A stretch of DNA of 64,000 nucleotides. It comes from Bacillus sp. JCM 19058. Lineage in GTDB: Bacteria > Bacillota > Bacilli > Bacillales_H > Bacillaceae_D. Below the pieces are notes generated by a model, which did not search any database, was not told the DNA's origin, and saw only the letters and a program-made list of their open reading frames with translations. Positions 63,307 to 64,000 of this stretch are shown here, one piece after another; position 1 is the first letter of the stretch, and each line of letters starts with the position of its first letter. The stretch spans positions 1 to 64,000 of the forward strand of contig BAXO01000002.1 of assembly GCA_001310555.1 (NCBI GenBank), in the 5' to 3' direction. Both the position numbers and the translations under genes were made by a program.

Positions 63307-64000
63307 TTATACAGTTAATTCCAAATTGATGAACGGCTCGTCATGGCGGATGCGATGAGCAAGGCTAGATAATAACTTTCCTTGTCTTTCATTAAGCTGA
63401 CTCATATCCCATTTTTTGTGTAGAACAGCATACAGCTCACAATCTCGAAACGAGCAAAACAATGCCAGCTCTTTCAACCAGCCTCTGGTAGCTCAAGCTC
63501 TTTCTGATATCCACGCAGAAACGGCGGCAAAAAAATGAGCGGCGAATTCGTTTCTTTGCTCGATCGAATCGTACTTTAGCCAAACGGAATAGTAAAGGGG
63601 CATCGCCAAGTCGTGAACAATGTGATGATGGGAGCAGTCATCGAAATCAAAAGCGTATATGTTGCCATTATCATAATGGAAATTGCCTCTATGAAGATCA
63701 GAATGGATGAGCTGGTAACGATTTGCCGTTTTAGGTATTTTCTGCACCTGTTCAAACAAGTGCTTGACATTGTGATACAAAGCTTTATCATTCATAGGTA
63801 CAAAAGGAAGAAGCTGCTGCTCAAAACTTTGGACTAAATCGGGGCGGGGTTCGATATGAGCCGGCCTTTTATAATTTTTAGTTAATTGATGAAATTGACC
63901 GATGGTACGCCCCCAAGCTTCGAAAAGTGTTGGATTGAAGGCTGGGTCATCCATGGAAACGGCTGAGCCTTTTGCTTTTTCGAATAAAGAGGCATGAAAG
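63307..64000 (-). CDS. Aminoglycoside phosphotransferase (APH) family kinase, partial
   Basis: The gene enters from the right edge; the N-terminal part is outside the window. Kinase marks: LIHSDLHRGNFHYDNGNIYA (catalytic Asp and Asn) and AFDFDDCSHHHIVHDLAMPL (metal-binding Asp). A slip in the A run at 63530-63536 is followed by LPPFLRGYQKELELPEAGWL and the end EPFINLELTV at 63307. Such proteins phosphorylate small molecules such as homoserine, choline or antibiotics; no specific substrate can be read. Confidence 0.82.

Overview
The window looks like chromosome from a spore-forming, low-to-mid-GC member of the Bacillaceae. The right half carries a gene set that matches the Bacillus subtilis ytkD - ytlDCA - ytmA - metK - ytoA - ytpA - ytpB - ytiB - mnmM(ytqB) - yttB - leuS neighbourhood. 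It has a SAM-I riboswitch before metK, a T-box before leuS and a BirA-type operator before bioY. An Sda-like sporulation checkpoint gene is also present. The species cannot be fixed from sequence reading alone.

Sequence quality matters for every entry. A large share of genes, including the essential leuS and metK, are cut by single-base indels, mostly in homopolymer runs. These cannot all be real in a living cell, so I join the fragments into one gene each and note the breaks. Joined coordinates are gene spans, not clean reading frames.

Layout. (1) 0.4-13.0 kb, + strand: a large carbohydrate-import cluster with two substrate-binding proteins (one a ~990-residue fusion with two repeated beta-sandwich-like modules), two complete permease pairs, a secreted NHL-repeat/TPR membrane protein, a Yip1-type membrane protein and a DUF5696 protein. 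(2) 13.3-18.8 kb, + strand: a MacB-like export system with two ATPases, an HlyD-like lipoprotein and an FtsX-type permease; the second ATPase ends in an AbrB-like hairpin. (3) 18.8-34.1 kb: a LacI-controlled glycan locus. It holds a secreted DUF4185 protein (GH183, the endo-D-arabinanase family), two cytoplasmic DUF2961 proteins (GH172, which includes D-arabinofuranosidases), a KpsF/GutQ-type arabinose-5-phosphate isomerase homologue, two further candidate glycosidases, a LacI regulator with visible operators, and a binding protein plus two permeases. Together these suggest a Gram-positive D-arabinan utilisation system: outside cleavage, ABC import, inside trimming, entry to the pentose phosphate pathway. 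This is the main candidate for an undescribed system. (4) 34.4-41.3 kb: ABC-class ATPase, dck/dgk deoxynucleoside kinases, DUF1992, a MalY/PatB aminotransferase, Sda, YwpF-like. (5) 41.6-64 kb: the conserved backbone above, plus rpiA, a methyltransferase, GNAT, SDR, DUF1540, MFS transporters and a phosphotransferase running off the right edge.

No sugar-importer ATPase is encoded with any of the three permease pairs, so a shared MsmX-type ATPase elsewhere is likely. I saw no tRNA, rRNA, CRISPR array, transposase or prophage gene. A degenerate ~18-21 bp repeat array built on TTCGACGG sits between ytiB and mnmM.
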